Positions 32,452-35,771 of a DNA stretch of 35,771 bases are shown here, piece after piece; within the stretch, counting starts at the first letter, position 1; each line of letters starts with the position of its first letter. Source of the DNA: Clostridium sp. (GTDB lineage Bacteria; Bacillota; Clostridia; Clostridiales; Clostridiaceae). Made by a program: the position numbers and the translations under genes. Where the stretch lies: the NCBI GenBank assembly GCA_029257045.1, contig JARIDB010000027.1:1-35771 (forward strand), read 5' to 3'. The notes beneath the pieces are model-generated. The model was not told where the DNA came from. It saw nothing but the letters and a program-made list of their open reading frames with translations, and ran no database searches.

Positions 32452-32905
32452 TTTTACTCTCCTTCGTAAAGTTCATATCACTAATTACTTTAATTCCATT
32501 TTTAATTAACAGCTCAGTAGTCAGTCCACGGCCTCTTATCTTATTTCCTGTAAAACTACCATCATAAACGTAATTAACACCACAGGAAGGGCTCCCCTCT
32601 TTTAAAATAGCTTTATTAATATTATGTAACTTTGCTATTTTCAAAGTTTCTTCAGCTCCTTTTAAAAATTCTTTAGTTACATTTATATTATTTTTATTTA
32701 TTATTTTATCAATACCTTTTAATATATCTTCTGCTTTACCTACTATTTCTGAAGGCAATCTAGGTGTTGAAAGACCACCTAATTGTTCGGGGCAAATCAA
32801 TATTGCTTTTCCTTCTTTTAATAAATGTAAACATTCTTTATTTAGGTTGTTACCACCACTATATTTGCAATTTATCCCGCAAAGACAACTACTTATAAGA
32901 TACAT
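32438..32905 (-). CDS. DUF523 family protein
   Basis: 155 aa. The N-terminus MYLISSCLCGINCKYSGGNN with Cys7, Cys9 and Cys13, then ILICPEQLGGLSTPRLPSEI and LKEGSPSCGVNYVYDGSFTG, are the conserved blocks of DUF523 (YbbK-like). The clustered cysteines suggest metal or Fe-S binding or thiol chemistry, which is inference only. AGAGGTG precedes the ATG at 32903-32905. It is first in an operon with the helical protein and probably the VanY-like gene. Confidence 0.85.
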   Translation of the reverse strand: MYLISSCLCGINCKYSGGNNLNKECLHLLKEGKAILICPEQLGGLSTPRLPSEIVGKAEDILKGIDKIINKNNINVTKEFLKGAEETLKIAKLHNINKAILKEGSPSCGVNYVYDGSFTGNKIRGRGLTTELLIKNGIKVISDMNFTKESKNGDI

Positions 32906-32928
32906 ACTAACACCTCTTTTCTTTTTAA

Positions 32929-32934
32929 ATTATA
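32929..32934 (-). promoter_or_regulatory. Putative extended -10 promoter of the DUF523 operon
   Basis: TGCTATAAT on the minus strand (TATAAT 32929-32934) has the TGn extension; the -35 region is poor. The predicted leader is only about 17 nt and it overlaps the tail of the mutS2 terminator. Confidence 0.5.
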
Positions 32935-32940
32935 GCATAA

Positions 32941-32968
32941 AAGAGACTCAAGTACATGAGCCTCTTTA
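32941..32968 (-). terminator. Probable terminator after mutS2
   Basis: On the minus strand AAAGAGGCTCA pairs with TGAGTCTCTTT (one G-U) around a 6-nt loop, followed by TTTAT. It lies about 25 bases after the mutS2 stop. Confidence 0.65.
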
Positions 32969-32992
32969 TTAATTAATAATCTTTTAATGATT

Positions 32993-35350
32993 TTATTTTA
33001 AAATTACTATAGTAACTCCATCTCCACCTTCACCATACTCACCAAGTCTATAAGATTTCACATGAGGATGTTTTTTTAACATGTTATTTATAGCTTTTCT
33101 TAAAACCCCAGTTCCTTTACCATGGACTACTGTAACCTCTCCCAGGTTTGCCATATAGGCTTCATCTAAATATTTATCAGTTTTATAACAGGCTTCCTCA
33201 GAATCCATTCCTCTTAAATCAACTCTACTTTCTACTGAAGATAAGTTTAATTTAAGTTCTCTACTCTTCTTTTCTTTCTTAATTTTTGTATTTTTAACTT
33301 GCCTTAGATCCTTAAGCTTAATATTAATTTTCATTATTCCAGCTTCAACTTGAACTTCTCCTTTAGAGTCTGGCATGGAAATTATTACAACATTTTGATT
33401 TAGCCTTGGCAAGTAAGCATCCATCCCTAAAATAACTTTCGTTATTTCTTCACCTTTAATTTCAGATACTTTATTCAACATTGACTCTTTTGAATCTAAG
33501 TTATCCTTTAGTTTCTTTCTTTCTTCCTCAAGTCTCGCTCTTCCACCTTGTTCTATACCAAGCTTTTCAAGTTCCCTCATAGCCTTTAATATTTCATCTG
33601 CTTCATCCTTTGCATTAGATATAATATCTTTGGCTTCTTTTCTAGCTTCATTATAAGCCTTTTCTCTTACATCCTCTAACTTTTGGAGTTTATCTTCATA
33701 TTTTCTCTTTATTTCTTCTGCATCTTGTTTTATTTTACTAGCTTCCCTTGCATCTCTATTAGCCATTATGCTCTTTTGTTGAAGATCTCTAATTAAATCT
33801 TCAAATTCTAGATTTTCTTCAGATATATTATTTTTAGCTTTTTCTATAACATCCTCTCTAAGACCTAACCTTTTAGATATTTCAAAAGCATTAGATTTTC
33901 CTGGTACCCCAATCAATAACCTATAAGTTGGCCTTAAGGTCTCTATATCAAACTCTACAGAAGCATTTTCTATTTTGGGAGTTTTTAAAGCATAACCCTT
34001 TAATTCACTATAATGAGTAGTCGCTATAATCTTACTTCCTAAATTTCTTAAAGTCTCTAAAATAGCCATAGCTAAAGCAGCGCCCTCTACAGGATCTGTT
34101 CCTGAGCCAATTTCATCAAATAAAACTAAGGATTTATCATCTGCATTATCTAATATTCTAACTATATTAGTCATATGAGATGAAAATGTAGAAAGGGATT
34201 GCTCTATACTTTGCTCATCTCCAATATCTGCAAATATCTTTGTAAAGAAACCTATACTAGAATTATCTCTACAAGGAATTAATAATCCACTAAGACCCAT
34301 TAAATGAAGAAGTCCTACAGTTTTCAAAGTTACTGTTTTACCTCCAGTATTAGGTCCAGTAATCATTAAGGTATTAAATTCTTTTCCTATGTATATATCT
34401 GATGGAACTACTACTTTTCCATCTATAAGAGGATGTCTTCCTTGAATTATATCAAAACTACTATCTTCATTTACACTAGGACACATTCCATTAATTAATG
34501 ATGCATATTTTCCTTTAGCAAATATAAAATCTAATTCTGTAAGTATTTTATAATTATTTTCTATTTCCTCTATATTTTCATATACCTTATTTGATAAATC
34601 CATTAGGATTCTTTCTATTTCAGCTTTTTCTTTTAGTTTCAATTCTTTTATTTCATTATTTAAGTTAACAAGACTTATAGGTTCAATATATAAAGTTGCA
34701 CCTGTAGCACTTTGGTCATGAACCAACCCTTTTACAGACCCCTTACACTCTGCTTTAACAGGAAGTACATATCTATCTCCACGCATTGTATATAATGAGT
34801 CTTGTAAATATTTTGCATTTGCTCTAACTATAGAATTTATTTTATCTCTAACTGAAGATACTTTTTCCTTTATTTCTCTTCTTATATTATATAAATGTTG
34901 ACTTGCTCTATCACTAATTTCTTCCTCACTAATTATAGATATTTCTATTAGATCCTCTAACTTTTTAACAGGAGTTAAAATGTAAGCTAAATCTTCTAAA
35001 ATTAAATGTGGTTTTTCCTCTTCTCTTCTTGCTATATAATCCTTAAACCTTCTTGAACATTTGAGCATTCCACCAATTCTAAGTAATTGTTCTGGATTTA
35101 ATACTCCACCTTTTTTAGCCCTAGCTATAGGCTCTTTTGTATCAAATAATCCTTCAACCGGTGGTGCTCCCTTAGTTATTAAAAGATCTATTGCTTCATT
35201 ACTTTCTTTAAGCTTATTTTCCACTTCAAATTTAGTATCATAAGGCTTAAGATTTCCACATAATTCTTTACCACTAAAAGTTATTGCATATTCCTTTAAC
35301 TTATCTTTAATCTTATTAAATTCTAATACCCTAAGAGTTCTTTCTTCCAT
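32993..35350 (-). CDS. mutS2: MutS2 family ATPase / Smr endonuclease
   Basis: 785 aa. MutS-like core and lever domains, Walker A GPNTGGKTVTLKT (about residue 333), ABC-type signature STFSSHMTNI, Walker B LVLFDEIGSGTDP and TTHYSELKGYA. A long coiled coil (about 515-620) and an Smr domain at the C-terminus (VDLRGMDSEEA...VVHGKGTGVLR) follow; the mismatch-recognition domain of MutS is absent, as usual for MutS2. In B. subtilis MutS2 splits collided ribosomes, which gives a functional link to rqcH in this window. GAGGAG precedes the ATG. Confidence 0.95.
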   Translation of the reverse strand: MEERTLRVLEFNKIKDKLKEYAITFSGKELCGNLKPYDTKFEVENKLKESNEAIDLLITKGAPPVEGLFDTKEPIARAKKGGVLNPEQLLRIGGMLKCSRRFKDYIARREEEKPHLILEDLAYILTPVKKLEDLIEISIISEEEISDRASQHLYNIRREIKEKVSSVRDKINSIVRANAKYLQDSLYTMRGDRYVLPVKAECKGSVKGLVHDQSATGATLYIEPISLVNLNNEIKELKLKEKAEIERILMDLSNKVYENIEEIENNYKILTELDFIFAKGKYASLINGMCPSVNEDSSFDIIQGRHPLIDGKVVVPSDIYIGKEFNTLMITGPNTGGKTVTLKTVGLLHLMGLSGLLIPCRDNSSIGFFTKIFADIGDEQSIEQSLSTFSSHMTNIVRILDNADDKSLVLFDEIGSGTDPVEGAALAMAILETLRNLGSKIIATTHYSELKGYALKTPKIENASVEFDIETLRPTYRLLIGVPGKSNAFEISKRLGLREDVIEKAKNNISEENLEFEDLIRDLQQKSIMANRDAREASKIKQDAEEIKRKYEDKLQKLEDVREKAYNEARKEAKDIISNAKDEADEILKAMRELEKLGIEQGGRARLEEERKKLKDNLDSKESMLNKVSEIKGEEITKVILGMDAYLPRLNQNVVIISMPDSKGEVQVEAGIMKINIKLKDLRQVKNTKIKKEKKSRELKLNLSSVESRVDLRGMDSEEACYKTDKYLDEAYMANLGEVTVVHGKGTGVLRKAINNMLKKHPHVKSYRLGEYGEGGDGVTIVILK

Positions 35351-35403
35351 TAACTGTCTCCTCTTTTTTCACATAAATATTTATACTTTGTTATCACTCG
35401 TAT

Positions 35404-35432
35404 TTAATAAGTAATTAATGCCAAGTGTTCAA
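35404..35432 (-). promoter_or_regulatory. Possible promoter of mutS2
   Basis: TTGAAC (35427-35432) and TATTAA (35404-35409) on the minus strand are spaced by 17 bp within the 85-base gap after the U32 gene. No terminator was seen in that gap, so read-through is also possible. Confidence 0.4.
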
Positions 35433-35435
35433 TGC

Positions 35436-35771
35436 CTACTCTATTCCTCTTCTATAATGTCCTTTTGTGTATTCATTGCTATTTATATCTTCTGTTCCTT
35501 CTAACATTTTTATTACTTTTTTAACTTCTAAGGAACTTTCATCTTTAAATTCAATTCTAAAGGATGTTACTCCTAGAGCCTTTAAATCTTCTTTTTCTTC
35601 TATAAGATTTAAAGGATTAGAATTTAATATATAACTTCTACAAAATACATCTGTCATTACTCTAAATTTTTCGTTCATTCTATCTATAAGGATAAATTTA
35701 TCTCTAGTGCAAGCTAAATTACAATCTTTATCACAGGATTTTTCTCCAAAGGTACTTCCTATTGGACAGTA
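35436..35771 (-). CDS. Peptidase U32 family protein, C-terminal part (5' end outside window)
   Basis: The frame is open from the window edge to the stop at 35436 (111 codons). It begins YCPIGSTFGEKSCDKDCNLAC..., with Cys residues spaced as in the C-terminal cysteine region of U32 collagenase-like proteins, followed by LIDRMNEKFRVMTDVFCRSYILNS. An internal ATG (35676-35678) is not the start because the cysteine motif lies upstream of it. U32 proteins in this family are linked to tRNA/RNA hydroxylation or peptidase activity; which applies here is unknown. U32 genes are often directly upstream of mutS2 in clostridia. Confidence 0.8.
   Translation of the reverse strand, partial: YCPIGSTFGEKSCDKDCNLACTRDKFILIDRMNEKFRVMTDVFCRSYILNSNPLNLIEEKEDLKALGVTSFRIEFKDESSLEVKKVIKMLEGTEDINSNEYTKGHYRRGIE

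Noticed and set aside
1-35771. Mobile elements, CRISPR arrays, tRNA/rRNA genes or horizontally acquired islands
   Set aside because: None seen: genes are core clostridial functions with uniform AT-rich composition, and there are no regularly spaced repeats or transposase or integrase motifs.

Overview
This window looks like the chromosome of a spore-forming, low-GC Clostridium (sensu stricto type). The base composition is strongly AT-rich, Shine-Dalgarno (SD) sequences are strong (AGGAGG or GAGGTG types), TTG starts are common, and sporulation genes (pdaA and SpoVD/SpoVE-type division genes) sit beside a standard Firmicute cell-wall cluster. I cannot fix the species. The content is almost entirely housekeeping genes. 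I see no transposase, phage gene, CRISPR array, tRNA or rRNA.

Layout from left to right. (1) At 1-592 (-) is the 5' part of a TolB-like lipoprotein gene. It diverges from rqcH (736-2475, +), the ribosome quality-control Ala-tailing factor. (2) 5169-2539 (-) is an operon rluD - pyrR - THUMP RNA methyltransferase. It has its own promoter and shares a terminator with the convergent rqcH. (3) 19851-5296 (-) is the division and cell-wall (dcw) region. mraZ-rsmH-ftsL-spoVD/pbpB-murE-murF-mraY-ftsW/spoVE ends at a terminator. A second block, ftsQ-DUF881-sbp-DUF881-yggS-sepF-ylmH-divIVA, also ends at a terminator. ftsA, ftsZ, murG, murC, murD and lspA are not in this cluster. (4) ychF (-) diverges from pdaA (+). 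(5) 26212-22392 (-) is a glycosyltransferase operon, tagA-like - GT - GT4 - cyclodeaminase. (6) Further minus-strand units are a TPR protein, pgcA, the bL25/Ctc gene, a VanY-type carboxypeptidase with an uncharacterised helical protein and a DUF523 protein, mutS2, and the 3' end of a U32 peptidase gene.

How the genes fit together. MurE, MurF and MraY make the lipid-linked peptidoglycan precursor. FtsW/SpoVE and the PASTA-containing PBP polymerise and cross-link it at the septum with FtsL and FtsQ. SepF and DivIVA organise the septum and poles, and MraZ controls the cluster. PdaA, TagA, PgcA and the VanY-like enzyme extend the cell-envelope theme.

The most interesting signals are in gene expression rather than new protein systems. 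ylmH can reach full length only from an AUA codon. The mraY ribosome-binding site is split from its AUG by an 18-nt palindrome. A phased MraZ-box array lies just downstream of the mraZ promoter. A nested inverted repeat fills the gap between the PBP gene and murE. A short related sequence recurs beside three terminators.
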